This document shows positions 1 through 8,366 of a DNA stretch of 64,000 bases, piece by piece. Numbering within the stretch: position 1 is the first letter of the stretch; every line of letters begins with the position of its first letter. The stretch is from assembly GCA_041749255.1 (NCBI GenBank), contig JBGTBR010000087.1, positions 1 through 64,000 of the forward strand. Direction: 5' to 3'. Under the pieces are notes generated by a model that ran no database searches, had not been told where the DNA came from, and was given only the letters and a program-made list of their open reading frames with translations. This DNA is from JABDLO01 sp041749255 (GTDB lineage Bacteria; Bacteroidota; Bacteroidia; Chitinophagales; Saprospiraceae). Both the position numbers and the translations under genes were made by a program.

Positions 1-334
1 ATGTGAACTAATCGTTAAAATCCCTTAAACCGACTTATCATCACTTAGTGGTGATGGTAATATCATGCCTATAACTAAACAATAGTATTTAATTGTTATA
101 ATTATTCATTTATTATCGTTCTCACTCTGAATTGCTGAATTTTGAACATGTAAGTTCTTTCCTATACAACTATACACACCTTATTAAAAATTTCATGGTA
201 GGTGTATTTTTCCATAATCCGGGTTGAATTTTTTTTCATTCATTGGCATTCTTTTTAGATTTGTGCATGAGTTGCTAATCATATTTAAAAAGGCGTGGCA
301 ATAAAACACTTGAATGACATAATCGAATTAAATA
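1..334. other. Intergenic region upstream of nhaA
   Basis: No gene is visible here. A small hairpin (CATCAC paired with GTGATG) lies near position 40-57. A TAGATTTG match to the Bacteroidota -7 motif lies at 256-263, about 70 bases before the nhaA start, but no well-spaced upstream TTG is present, so the promoter call is weak. Confidence 0.4.
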
Positions 335-1672
335 ATGAAAGAAGAACCCGTAGATAAGTGGATCATAGCACCCATCAGAAAATTTATCAACAACAGTACG
401 ATGAGTGGTATTGTACTGTTTTCGTCGGCCTTACTCGCAATGATACTTTCCAATTCGCCCTGGGCCGGGCATTATCATGAACTGTGGGAGCAAAAATTTT
501 ACATCGGGTTTGGAGATTTTGCAGTGAATAAAAGCCTTCACTACTGGATCAACGACGGACTTATGGCTGTTTTTTTCTTTGTAGTCGGACTGGAATTGAA
601 ACGGGAGATCATGGCCGGTGAACTCAGTAGTCCAAAAAATGCGATACTTCCGATCGCCGCAGCCCTGGGAGGCATGCTTGTTCCAGCACTGATTTATTTT
701 ATGATCAATCCCGCAGGCGAAGCATCGAATGGCTGGGGAATTCCTATGGCGACAGATATTGCTTTTGCCCTTGGTGTTCTCTACCTCCTGGGCAATAAGG
801 TACCACTTACGCTCAAAGTCTTTCTCACTGCCCTGGCTATTGTAGATGACCTGGGAGCCGTATTGGTTATAGCCCTGTTTTATACGTCGGATATTAATTT
901 TAGTAGTTTGGCAACTGGTGCTGTTTTTATGGTGATACTGATCTCTGCCAACTTCATGGGAGTTAGAAGCACATTATTTTATGGTATAGTAGGTATCGGT
1001 GGTCTATGGCTGGCATTTCTGATGTCGGGAGTACATGCTACCATTGCTGCTGTTTTAGCTGCTTTTACCATTCCTGCCAATGTCAAAATTTCCGAGCAGT
1101 TTTTTGTAGGTCGCATGAAAATTTTATTATCTGACTACGAAAAAGCAAAACCCAATGATTCTTCCCTCATTACCAAAGAACAGTACTATATCCTGGAGGC
1201 CATCCGCAACAATTCTATAAAAGCACTTACTCCCCTACAGCGGCTGGAATACGGCATGCACCCTATTGTCGCCTTTATCATCATGCCCGTTTTTGCGTTC
1301 AGTAATGCAGGAGTGACTCTTTCCGGAGATGTGTTGGCTCAGGTACAAAGCCCGGTTGTGCTGGGAGTCGTAGCCGGGTTAATAGTAGGTAAACTGATTG
1401 GAGTGGTCGGTACGGGATATGTTCTCTTGCATTTCAAATGGGTGTCATTGCCCAGGGGTATGACGACACGCCACCTTTGGGGTGTGGGATTTCTTTCTGC
1501 TATTGGATTTACCATGTCATTGTTTATTGCCGGCCTGGCATTTACCAGTGTAGGGTACGTCACACAAGCTAAACTGGGTATTCTCATCGCTTCCATCCTG
1601 GCCAGTATCATTGGATATGCCATCATTCGCTCGGCAGGTAAACTTCAGGTGGTTGATCCTGGTCGTACGTGA
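335..1672 (+). CDS. nhaA: Na+/H+ antiporter NhaA
   Basis: Inner-membrane sodium/proton antiporter that expels Na+ in exchange for protons, for pH and salt homeostasis. The 445-residue protein has about 11-12 hydrophobic segments. The family's ion-binding residues are visible: Asp141 in ATDIAFALG and the Asp171-Asp172 pair in AIVDDLGAV, which correspond to Asp133 and Asp163/164 of the E. coli protein. Residues about 255-300 form a longer hydrophilic loop than in E. coli NhaA, as is common in this phylum. It is a single gene. The stop lies only 4 bases from the convergent dinB stop, so the two transcripts must overlap or share a termination region. Confidence 0.96.
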   Translation: MKEEPVDKWIIAPIRKFINNSTMSGIVLFSSALLAMILSNSPWAGHYHELWEQKFYIGFGDFAVNKSLHYWINDGLMAVFFFVVGLELKREIMAGELSSPKNAILPIAAALGGMLVPALIYFMINPAGEASNGWGIPMATDIAFALGVLYLLGNKVPLTLKVFLTALAIVDDLGAVLVIALFYTSDINFSSLATGAVFMVILISANFMGVRSTLFYGIVGIGGLWLAFLMSGVHATIAAVLAAFTIPANVKISEQFFVGRMKILLSDYEKAKPNDSSLITKEQYYILEAIRNNSIKALTPLQRLEYGMHPIVAFIIMPVFAFSNAGVTLSGDVLAQVQSPVVLGVVAGLIVGKLIGVVGTGYVLLHFKWVSLPRGMTTRHLWGVGFLSAIGFTMSLFIAGLAFTSVGYVTQAKLGILIASILASIIGYAIIRSAGKLQVVDPGRT

Positions 1673-1676
1673 CAGG

Positions 1677-2873
1677 TTATGTCTTTTCTTCAGATGGATC
1701 ACCATAGGTGCGATGCCCGCGTGTGTTTACTCCTAAACAAGCAGCCCTTCCGATGGCATTCTGTCCCCATCTCCTGCGTATGTGATCCATCTCCTGAAGA
1801 AGGCGGATCTGCTCAACTGTATCGTCAAATAAGCTGATCTGGTAATGGCCCTGCACCAGGCCGCTAAACTTTACTCCAATCAGGCGTATCAGTTGCCGGC
1901 GTTCGTAAAGAACATCAAAAAGCTCCTTTATATGTTCATTCAACACATTGTCATTGGCGGTGTATGCGATGCGCCTCTGACGGGTATAGGTGTTGAAGTC
2001 GGCATACCGTATCTTGACCGCAACACAGGAGGTCAATTTTCCGGTATTTCTCAGCTCGAATGACAATTTATCCGTCATGTCGAGGAGGAGGGATTGTATC
2101 ATCTGCAAATCGAGCGTGTCTTCCGAAAAAGTCTGCTCTTTGGACATGGATTTTTGGTCTGTGTACGGCACCACCGGTGAAAGGTCGATGGCATTGGCTT
2201 TTTCTGATAGCTGCTTTCCATGAACGCCAAATTCCCTCACCAATAGTTTAGGGGGAATTTCGCTGAGGATCCTGATGGTACGCACGCCCATAAAGCTGAG
2301 CTTTTTATAGGTCTCCTTACCTACTCCGGGAATTTTCTGCACAGAGAGAGGAGCCAAAAATCCCTTTTCCGTACCGCGGCCGACCTCTCTGGTTCCATTG
2401 GGCTTGGCCTCTCCTGTACCCACCTTCGATACCAGTTTATTGACCGACAAACCAAAAGAAATGGGCAGCCCCGTTTCTTTAATGATCTTATTCCGAAGTT
2501 CCAAAGACCATTTATAACAGCCAAAATACCGATCCATACCCGTCAGGTCAAGGTAAAACTCATCAATAGATGACTTTTCAAATACGGGAGCTTCTTCGGC
2601 GACAATATCCGTCACCTCACGCGAATACCGGGTGTAACTGTCCATGTCGCCCCGCAGCACAATGGCTTGGGGGCAGAGCCTTAGCGCCATTTTCATCGGC
2701 ATGGCAGAATGTACTCCAAACCGGCGGGCCTCATAACTGCACGATGCGACCACTCCCCGGCTTCCGGCACCTCCAATGAGTAAGGGCTTGCCTTTGAAAT
2801 CGCTGTTCTTCCGGCACTCCACCGAAACAAAGAAGGAGTCCAGATCCATATGCAATACCGCTCTGTCAAACAT
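1677..2873 (-). CDS. dinB: DNA polymerase IV (Y family, translesion)
   Basis: Low-fidelity lesion-bypass polymerase. The 398-residue sequence shows the palm aspartates Asp10 (HMDLDSFF) and Asp104-Glu105 (SSIDEFYLD), a helix-hairpin-helix segment near residue 180 (VQKIPGVGKETYKKL) and a little-finger domain. A sliding-clamp binding motif, QISLF, is at 345-349, followed by about 50 further residues. It is divergent from an XRE/S24 repressor across a 184-base gap that contains an operator-like palindrome, so SOS-type control is plausible. Family assignment is firm; the regulation is inference. Confidence 0.95.
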   Translation of the reverse strand: MFDRAVLHMDLDSFFVSVECRKNSDFKGKPLLIGGAGSRGVVASCSYEARRFGVHSAMPMKMALRLCPQAIVLRGDMDSYTRYSREVTDIVAEEAPVFEKSSIDEFYLDLTGMDRYFGCYKWSLELRNKIIKETGLPISFGLSVNKLVSKVGTGEAKPNGTREVGRGTEKGFLAPLSVQKIPGVGKETYKKLSFMGVRTIRILSEIPPKLLVREFGVHGKQLSEKANAIDLSPVVPYTDQKSMSKEQTFSEDTLDLQMIQSLLLDMTDKLSFELRNTGKLTSCVAVKIRYADFNTYTRQRRIAYTANDNVLNEHIKELFDVLYERRQLIRLIGVKFSGLVQGHYQISLFDDTVEQIRLLQEMDHIRRRWGQNAIGRAACLGVNTRGHRTYGDPSEEKT

Positions 2874-2964
2874 ATTGATTGTATATTTTTACGCCCTGAC
2901 AACGATCTGTATGATGTATCACGGCGCATCAAAACTTTTATCTTGCAGTCACCTTATCACAATA

Positions 2965-3004
2965 TGTCGTTTAATTCGTCTATATATAAGCGATAAAGCC
3001 GACA
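2965..3004. promoter_or_regulatory. Operator-like imperfect palindrome between dinB and the S24 repressor
   Basis: TGTCG at 2965-2969 and CGACA at 3000-3004 face each other. The adjoining bases also match partly (TTTAATTCG opposite the complement of GCGATAAAG). The element lies in the divergent gap just upstream of the repressor's -7 motif. This suits binding by a dimeric LexA-like protein, but the site is inferred from symmetry only. Confidence 0.4.
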
Positions 3005-3021
3005 AATATCAAATTTATTTT

Positions 3022-3029
3022 TATCTTTG
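3022..3029 (+). promoter_or_regulatory. Bacteroidota -7 promoter motif of the XRE/S24 gene
   Basis: TATCTTTG matches TAnnTTTG exactly and lies 29 bases before the ATG. No convincing -33 TTG is visible. An inverted pair GACAAA (3001-3006) / TTTGTC (3026-3031) overlaps it, so a repressor bound there would block transcription. Confidence 0.5.
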
Positions 3030-3057
3030 TCAATAGAGATTTAGAAAATAATTTACC

Positions 3058-3819
3058 ATGATCACAAAAAATCTTATTTACCTCCGCAAGAAAAATAAGC
3101 TTTCACAGAAAGACCTCGCAGATGCCATGGGTTTGCCCCGCACCACGCTGGGCGACTATGAACGCGGCAAGACCGAACCCAATCTGAATATGCTCATTCA
3201 ACTTGCAGAGTATTTCGATGTAACGGTAGATGATCTGATCCGATCGGATCTCAGCCATCAGGATCTTGAAATCCTGAGAAATAAAGACCTAAGGGTGCTG
3301 GCTATATCCGTCGACAGGGATAACAATGGCAATATTGAACTGGTCAACTCCCGGGCAGAAGCGGGATACCTGCAAAGCTTCAGCGACCCGGAGTACATCA
3401 GGGAATTGCCCAAGATCTATTTCCCCAATATGCCTGACGGCACCTACCGCGGATTTGAGATAACCGGTGATTCCATGTTGCCTGTAGAGCCCGGGAGCAT
3501 CATCATCTCTACCTATGTAGAGCAGCTCTCCCATATCAAAGACAATAAAACCTATATCATCATTAGCAAAAATGAAGGCCTCGTATACAAAAGGGTAAAA
3601 AATATACCCGGAAAACGAGTGCTCTTCCTCCAATCGGACAACGAGATCTACCTCCCGTACGAAATACCTTACGAAGAGATAGCTGAAATATGGCAGTACT
3701 ACGCCCATCTTTCATTCTCTGACTCCCGCGCGACCTTCCACTATATGCTGGAAGAAAAACTCAACGATATTCAAATAAGGGTCAGGGAAGTCCATGAAAA
3801 AATTACTAAGGTTAAATGA
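3058..3819 (+). CDS. LexA/CI-like repressor: XRE helix-turn-helix plus S24 peptidase
   Basis: The 253-residue protein has an N-terminal Cro/CI helix-turn-helix (about 5-60; LSQKDLADAMGLPRTTLGDYE) and a C-terminal S24 self-cleaving domain. The catalytic dyad is Ser139 (GDSML) and Lys178 (VYKRV). An Ala-Gly bond at 102-103 (EAGYL) fits the self-cleavage site. Such proteins repress DNA-damage genes until RecA stimulates cleavage. The divergent neighbour is dinB, which fits a local SOS switch. Residues beyond 215 form a charged C-terminal extension that I do not recognise. The cleavage site and targets are inferred from the motifs. Confidence 0.9.
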   Translation: MITKNLIYLRKKNKLSQKDLADAMGLPRTTLGDYERGKTEPNLNMLIQLAEYFDVTVDDLIRSDLSHQDLEILRNKDLRVLAISVDRDNNGNIELVNSRAEAGYLQSFSDPEYIRELPKIYFPNMPDGTYRGFEITGDSMLPVEPGSIIISTYVEQLSHIKDNKTYIIISKNEGLVYKRVKNIPGKRVLFLQSDNEIYLPYEIPYEEIAEIWQYYAHLSFSDSRATFHYMLEEKLNDIQIRVREVHEKITKVK

Positions 3820-3897
3820 GCGAAGGTCAAAATGAAATACACCCTGTTTGTGGCTCTACTGTATTATTAATGTATCCGGATATTTACACTGCAACTT

Positions 3898-3990
3898 TTA
3901 TTCAACCCCATTTGGGGTTGTTTAACCCCTGTATATGTAAACACTGCATTTCATGCAGTGCTATTCATATTAAATCCCTCCGGGATTATT
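3898..3990 (+). repeat. Interspersed palindromic repeat, copy 1
   Basis: A modular element. A hairpin of AACCCCA / TGGGGTT near 3903-3920 is followed by CACTGCATTTCATGCAGTG near 3940-3958, then TATTCATATT and a short hairpin ATCCCTCCGGGAT. A diverged inverted copy follows at 4093-4208. The first hairpin may also act as a weak terminator for the upstream repressor gene. Confidence 0.6.
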
Positions 3991-4092
3991 CCATGTTTTA
4001 TTAATTCTTAGCCGCTTAATGTAATAAACCTGAGTGCATGAATATAAAAATCCGTTGCTATTTATAAATGCATCTAAAAGAATTTGCAATTT

Positions 4093-4208
4093 TGATGGGT
4101 TGAGTCAAAAAGCCTGAAGGGCTTAAATATGAATAGCACCCAAAGCATTGGGAGTGAAACCGATTGTAGGGAGAAAACCAGATAACAACCCCAAGTGGGG
4201 TTGAATAA
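4093..4208 (-). repeat. Interspersed palindromic repeat, copy 2 (inverted)
   Basis: Read on the minus strand this gives the same order of modules as copy 1: TTCAACCCCACTTGGGGTTG, then a diverged middle, then GGTGCTATTCATATTTAAGCCCTTCAGGCTT. The hairpin arms differ from copy 1 but stay self-complementary, which is compensatory change and suggests that the structure matters or that the arms were copied together. Confidence 0.6.
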
Positions 4209-4411
4209 ACCACCCCGCCAAAAAGTAGACGCTTTCGTGGATTTATCCTTAATCATGGAAATATTCAAGTTATTGACTCTGTATTGATCTTATATTATTG
4301 ATCTTATATTTCCAACCTCAATCTTCGAAGATCTTTGACTGTTTATGTAACCATTTGGCTTTGAAATTCGTCGATAAAAAAACACTTTTGATAGATCGCA
4401 ACTTCCATTTC

Positions 4412-4460
4412 ATATAGTACTGTGTAAAATTATGGTACTATGTGTTGCACAGTACTATAT
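4412..4460. promoter_or_regulatory. Operator of the PadR-PspC operon
   Basis: ATATAGTACTGTG (4412-4424) and CACAGTACTATAT (4448-4460) are perfect 13-base inverted repeats. A third, partial half-site, GGTACTATGTG, lies between them. The element spans the -33 region and runs almost to the -7 motif of the operon, as expected for autorepression by a dimeric PadR protein. Confidence 0.7.
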
Positions 4461-4475
4461 AAACACTTATCTTTG
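4445..4475 (+). promoter_or_regulatory. Promoter of the PadR-PspC operon
   Basis: A TTG at 4445-4447 and TATCTTTG at 4468-4475 are separated by about 20 bases, the spacing of the Bacteroidota -33/-7 promoter. The operator overlaps the -33 element. Confidence 0.65.
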
Positions 4476-4563
4476 CATTGTTGATCGCGGATAAATAAGG
4501 ATCAATAAGATTAAATAAAGTAAAGAATAGAGAAATGAAAAGTAACCACAAAAAAATAATGCA

Positions 4564-4902
4564 ATGAAACTGGAAAACACTGTAGCACAGATGAGAAGGG
4601 GCATTTTGGAACTTTGTGTACTATCTATTATATCAGACGAGGAGGCTTATCCTTCTGACATTATAGAAAAATTAAAAGCTTCTGAATTGATCGTAGTAGA
4701 AGGCACATTATACCCCCTTCTCAATCGTTTAAAGAATGCAAATCTTTTGCAATACAGGTGGAAGGAATCAAAATCGGGTCCACCAAGAAAGTACTACCAA
4801 TTGACCAAAGAAGGCGAAGAGTTTTTGGCTGGTCTGGTAGAAACCTGGCAGCAATTAAATCACGCAGTTAATCAATCAACTAAAAAATTACAAGAGAAAT
4901 GA
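4564..4902 (+). CDS. PadR-family transcriptional regulator
   Basis: A 112-residue winged-helix repressor. The PadR pattern is clear: MRRGILELCVLSIIS, then YPSDIIEKL, then VEGTLYPLLNRLKNANLL, then GPPRKYYQLTKEGEEFL. A short C-terminal helix would serve for dimerisation. It is the first gene of a two-gene operon and overlaps the PspC-domain gene by 4 bases (ATGA), so the two are translationally coupled. PadR next to a PspC-domain membrane protein is a recurring arrangement in Bacteroidota. The perfect inverted repeat over the promoter argues for autorepression. Confidence 0.93.
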   Translation: MKLENTVAQMRRGILELCVLSIISDEEAYPSDIIEKLKASELIVVEGTLYPLLNRLKNANLLQYRWKESKSGPPRKYYQLTKEGEEFLAGLVETWQQLNHAVNQSTKKLQEK

Positions 4903-5564
4903 ACAAAATAGTAAATATCAACTTGGGCGGATATCCTTTTACCATTGACGAAGATGCGTATGCATATCTGCAAAAATATTTAAAAACCATCAAAAGACAC
5001 TTTTCTGACTCCGAAGGATGTGAAGAGATCCTGTATGATATAGAAGTGAGAATGGCAGAGCTGTTTCAGGACAGAGTCAAAGGCAGTGGCATTGTCAATA
5101 TGAAAAATTTGGATGAAGTGATAAAAATCCTGGGAAAACCAGAGGATTTTGGAGCTGATCCCATCGATATGGACAGGGAAGAACCTGTGAGACAAAGAAG
5201 AAGAACAGATCATGGACACACTGTACGCACAGGTAAAAAGCTCTTCAGAAACCCGGAAGATAAGATACTGGGTGGAGTAGCGGGCGGATTGGCAGCTTAC
5301 TTTGGCATCAATGATGCAGTTTGGGTCAGAATAGCTTTTGTAGTTCTCTCTTTCAGCGGAATTGGTATATTACCTTATATCATACTCTGGATCATCGTAC
5401 CTGAGGCAAAGTCAGCAGGCGATAAACTCGAAATGAGAGGTGAACCCGTCAACGTGAACAATATTGCGAGAACGGTAGAAAGCGAGCTTTCAGAATTGTC
5501 AGAAAGACTCACTGAAATGACCAAGGACTTTGGTAAGGAGTTTAAGTCAAAAAAAAAATTTTAG
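4899..5564 (+). CDS. PspC-domain membrane protein
   Basis: 221 residues. The N-terminal part (1-90) resembles the soluble segment often fused to PspC in this phylum (FTIDEDAYAYLQKYL). A PspC domain lies at about 112-170 (FRNPEDKILGGVAGGLAAYFGI) with two hydrophobic stretches ending in ILWIIVPEA. The tail is rich in Glu and Lys and probably helical. In other bacteria PspC senses envelope stress together with other Psp proteins, none of which is encoded nearby. It is translated with the PadR gene upstream, so membrane-stress regulation is a reasonable inference, not shown. A terminator follows at 5642. Confidence 0.88.
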   Translation: MNKIVNINLGGYPFTIDEDAYAYLQKYLKTIKRHFSDSEGCEEILYDIEVRMAELFQDRVKGSGIVNMKNLDEVIKILGKPEDFGADPIDMDREEPVRQRRRTDHGHTVRTGKKLFRNPEDKILGGVAGGLAAYFGINDAVWVRIAFVVLSFSGIGILPYIILWIIVPEAKSAGDKLEMRGEPVNVNNIARTVESELSELSERLTEMTKDFGKEFKSKKKF

Positions 5565-5641
5565 AAACTCCCCTGTTTGACACCAAAGAACCTCTGAGAA
5601 AAGGATTTATGTACTAAGGCGGAATAGTACTCACTGTAGTT

Positions 5642-5676
5642 GGGCTTCCTGGAATACACTCCGGAAGCCCTTTTTT
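5642..5676 (+). terminator. Rho-independent terminator after the PadR-PspC operon
   Basis: GGGCTTCC (5642-5649) pairs with GGAAGCCC (5663-5670), with an extra GGA/TCC pairing inside, and is followed by six T. Confidence 0.85.
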
Positions 5677-5765
5677 ATGTCGATAGAATTCGGAAAATGA
5701 TTTGGAATCTCGCGATAGAGGTAAAGGTTTATTTTCATTTTACAAAACGTGGTGCTTCGTCCATG

Positions 5766-6008
5766 TGGCGCTGGAAATTTATTCAGCCAGAGGCGAACAG
5801 GTTCCAGCCAAAAAAGTTTGTTTTTCATTTTCTAATTATAAAATCTTGTTGATAGGAAACCAATGTAACATAAAGAAAATGAAAAACGCCATATTGAGAA
5901 TACCAAACTTGATAAAGCAGTAAAAACAAACATCACGTTAAACGATTTTACAATAATGGCGTGCTTCGCACAATGCTTTTTTTTGCTAGAAATAAATTTC
6001 CAGCGCCA
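5766..6008. repeat. Region bounded by an 18-base perfect inverted repeat
   Basis: TGGCGCTGGAAATTTATT (5766-5783) is repeated exactly in inverted orientation at 5991-6008. GTGCTTCG-type sequence occurs close to both arms (near 5751 and 5961). No protein-coding gene is credible in between. The layout resembles a small non-coding mobile element or a large recombination-type hairpin. Confidence 0.5.
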
Positions 6009-6165
6009 TTTGGGAAAATTTTTCCAGGGCCATTTGGGAAAGAATTTTACAGCTTCATTTGGAAATTTTCAGCGCCAGGGGAACATTTAGAAAATGGAAA
6101 ATGCCCTTATAGAATGCTATGCTTGATAAAGTAATGCATACAAACGTTATGTTAATCAATTTAAA
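5878..6165 (+). repeat. Diverged direct repeats and short CCATTTGGGAAA repeats
   Basis: A stretch of about 70 bases at 5878-5948 (containing CTTGATAAAGCAGTAAA) recurs in diverged form at 6093-6166 (CTTGATAAAGTAATGCA). Between them are two copies of GCCATTTGGGAAA and a third degenerate copy near 6050-6065. From 5677 to 6449 I see no gene, only these repeats and AT-rich sequence. Confidence 0.55.
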
Positions 6166-6449
6166 ATAAGAGACTTATTTGACAATTTGGAACCTGAATT
6201 TCATCAATAAGAATTCAGTTGTGTAGTTAAATTCCATACATTTTTACTATATTTGGATTGATAATATACAGGACTGTTACATCAAAAGTATTTGATAACC
6301 TAATGATATGTACTCCTTTAAGTTTACATTTTTCATTTTTGTACAGATGTAATTAGATCAGAAAAGGCTTTTCCCTTTAGTCAGGTTTACCCTAATCTAT
6401 TCTAATATCACGAACCTAAAACCAAGTGTATTGATATAATCACATCCAA

Positions 6450-8036
6450 ATGATCAGATTCTATTTATATATCATTGTCCTTGTGTTTCCGGTCAAGATG
6501 TATACACAAAAACCTGAAATTAAAGTCAAAGTAACGGATCGCATCATAGGGACTAATTTGATTACCCAATCTCCTATACGGGCCCGAGAGTATACATTTC
6601 CTGAGAGAATACATTATTGTCACATCGATACAATTACCGGACTAGCCACAGTCCAAATGCGGGAATTGAACAAGAAAAAGACATCTCTTAAAAGTAAAGG
6701 ATCTATTGCAGTATTTGACCTATTCAACAACCTAATCAAGTGGTCCAAAAAGATAAATTACTCAAAGACAAATATCCAATATTTTGATAACGCCATTTTT
6801 CTTACAGAAAGACGCAAAAGCATGATGTTGGATATTAACGATGGTGAACCCAGGATCGAATTTAAAAATATTGTATCTTTAGTAGATCCGGTAAACGATA
6901 TTGGAATCGGATATGAATTGCATAAATTCAAAATTACCCATAATAATTTACAGGGCTATAATCTTTCTGATGGGCAAATTCTATGGTCCCGAAAAATTAA
7001 GAATGATTTTGGGTGGAATGATGTGATTATTACCAGTGACTCAACTTATCTCATCGTATCATCAGGATTGCACGAAATTAATATTTACGATGGTAGCGGA
7101 TGGGATTATGATGCTATAACCGGGGAGAAGAAATCGTTCAGCAATAATTATTATCGAATAGTAGAGTACTTATTGGGTAAAGCTCCCGGATCATTTCAGG
7201 TTGGTACAGATTTTAACAAGATAAGGGATATTACTTCCAATCTTATTATGGACTCAATAAGGTATTTCTTTGCTTCAAGGGATAGTATTGTATCCATTGA
7301 CAAAAAAGATGGCAATGTATTATGGTCATATCCAATTCCGATCAATTTTGGAAGTAAGTCAAGAATATTTATGGATGACTCCCTTGTGTACATGGTCAAC
7401 TTTGGCTATGCTCATGCAGATTTCTTTCGCATTCATCATGGTAAACCATTTTTTGCAGCATTCAATAAAGATACAGGAAAGAGCAAGTACTTTAATTATA
7501 TTCAGGTAAAAAAAGATCCCGTTAATGATTTTGAAGTAATGGGTGACAGTTTATACCTGTTATTCAGCGAAAGGATTACGACCTATTCCATAGCTTCAGG
7601 GGTTCCAGTTAATGAAAAGGAATTTGTTGATGATCCTTCAGGTAAATTTTTAGGCTTTGTCAGTCATCACGTATTTATCAGGCAAGATACTGTGTTTACA
7701 CCCCTTATATTGACCGACACTTCAAATTTATTTATATATACTTCTGAAAATGTAATTGTGTCAATAAACCAGGAAAACTATTTTATAGAAGAAATAGACC
7801 CTAAGAGTTTATATACTACCAGGTTGGCCATTCCTTTTCTGCATTTTTTATCAACAAAGGATAAAACATGTATTTTAGATCACAGAAAACGCTTGATTGC
7901 TGAGCTGGATATTGATGGAAATAGTGCGCTGATCGACGATAAACTCTTTGTTGTAAAAGACAAAAGTATCATCTCTATTGATATGTTGCAACTATATGTA
8001 GATTTTGAAAGCATGATAGAAATGGATGGTTTTTAA
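6450..8036 (+). CDS. Secreted PQQ-like beta-propeller protein of unknown function
   Basis: 528 residues with an N-terminal signal sequence (MIRFYLYIIVLVFPVKMYTQ). The body shows repeated segments of the PQQ/quinoprotein-like propeller type, such as YNLSDGQILWSRKI, IDKKDGNVLWSYPIPI and FNKDTGKSKYF, in which a value is stored and then compared. No catalytic residues are recognisable, so it may be a binding or scaffold protein of the envelope. It is monocistronic, with AT-rich gaps on both sides. I do not recognise the exact family and assign no function. Confidence 0.75.
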   Translation: MIRFYLYIIVLVFPVKMYTQKPEIKVKVTDRIIGTNLITQSPIRAREYTFPERIHYCHIDTITGLATVQMRELNKKKTSLKSKGSIAVFDLFNNLIKWSKKINYSKTNIQYFDNAIFLTERRKSMMLDINDGEPRIEFKNIVSLVDPVNDIGIGYELHKFKITHNNLQGYNLSDGQILWSRKIKNDFGWNDVIITSDSTYLIVSSGLHEINIYDGSGWDYDAITGEKKSFSNNYYRIVEYLLGKAPGSFQVGTDFNKIRDITSNLIMDSIRYFFASRDSIVSIDKKDGNVLWSYPIPINFGSKSRIFMDDSLVYMVNFGYAHADFFRIHHGKPFFAAFNKDTGKSKYFNYIQVKKDPVNDFEVMGDSLYLLFSERITTYSIASGVPVNEKEFVDDPSGKFLGFVSHHVFIRQDTVFTPLILTDTSNLFIYTSENVIVSINQENYFIEEIDPKSLYTTRLAIPFLHFLSTKDKTCILDHRKRLIAELDIDGNSALIDDKLFVVKDKSIISIDMLQLYVDFESMIEMDGF

Positions 8037-8366
8037 TACCCAATGACCGGCCGTTTGGAATAGCTTTGAAAATGATCATCTCATCAATCTCTCATTCTTA
8101 AATAGATTGTTCTAACTACTCTCCAGCTGAAATACTCGGGTACTTAACTTCGCCCTATACCATTTATATGATTGATTTACAATGCTATTTTTGCACAATT
8201 ATAAATGGCTTTGAAAAGAATCTGGGCAACATGTATGAAATCACTTGGAATTCATTTTCTTGTCCTATGACAAGTAGAAAGAATAGATTTTTACCTAACT
8301 TGACCGTGTTTTTGAAAAACAGTTCCAACGCCAAAGATCAGTATAGTCATTAAAAAACAAAGATTT
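8037..8366. other. Intergenic region, no feature seen
   Basis: AT-rich sequence between two plus-strand genes. The 61-codon frame at 8168-8353 has no family resemblance and no clear ribosome binding site, so I do not call it. Confidence 0.4.

Noticed and set aside
8168..8353. 61-codon plus-strand frame
   Set aside because: No family, no ribosome binding site, AT-rich composition.
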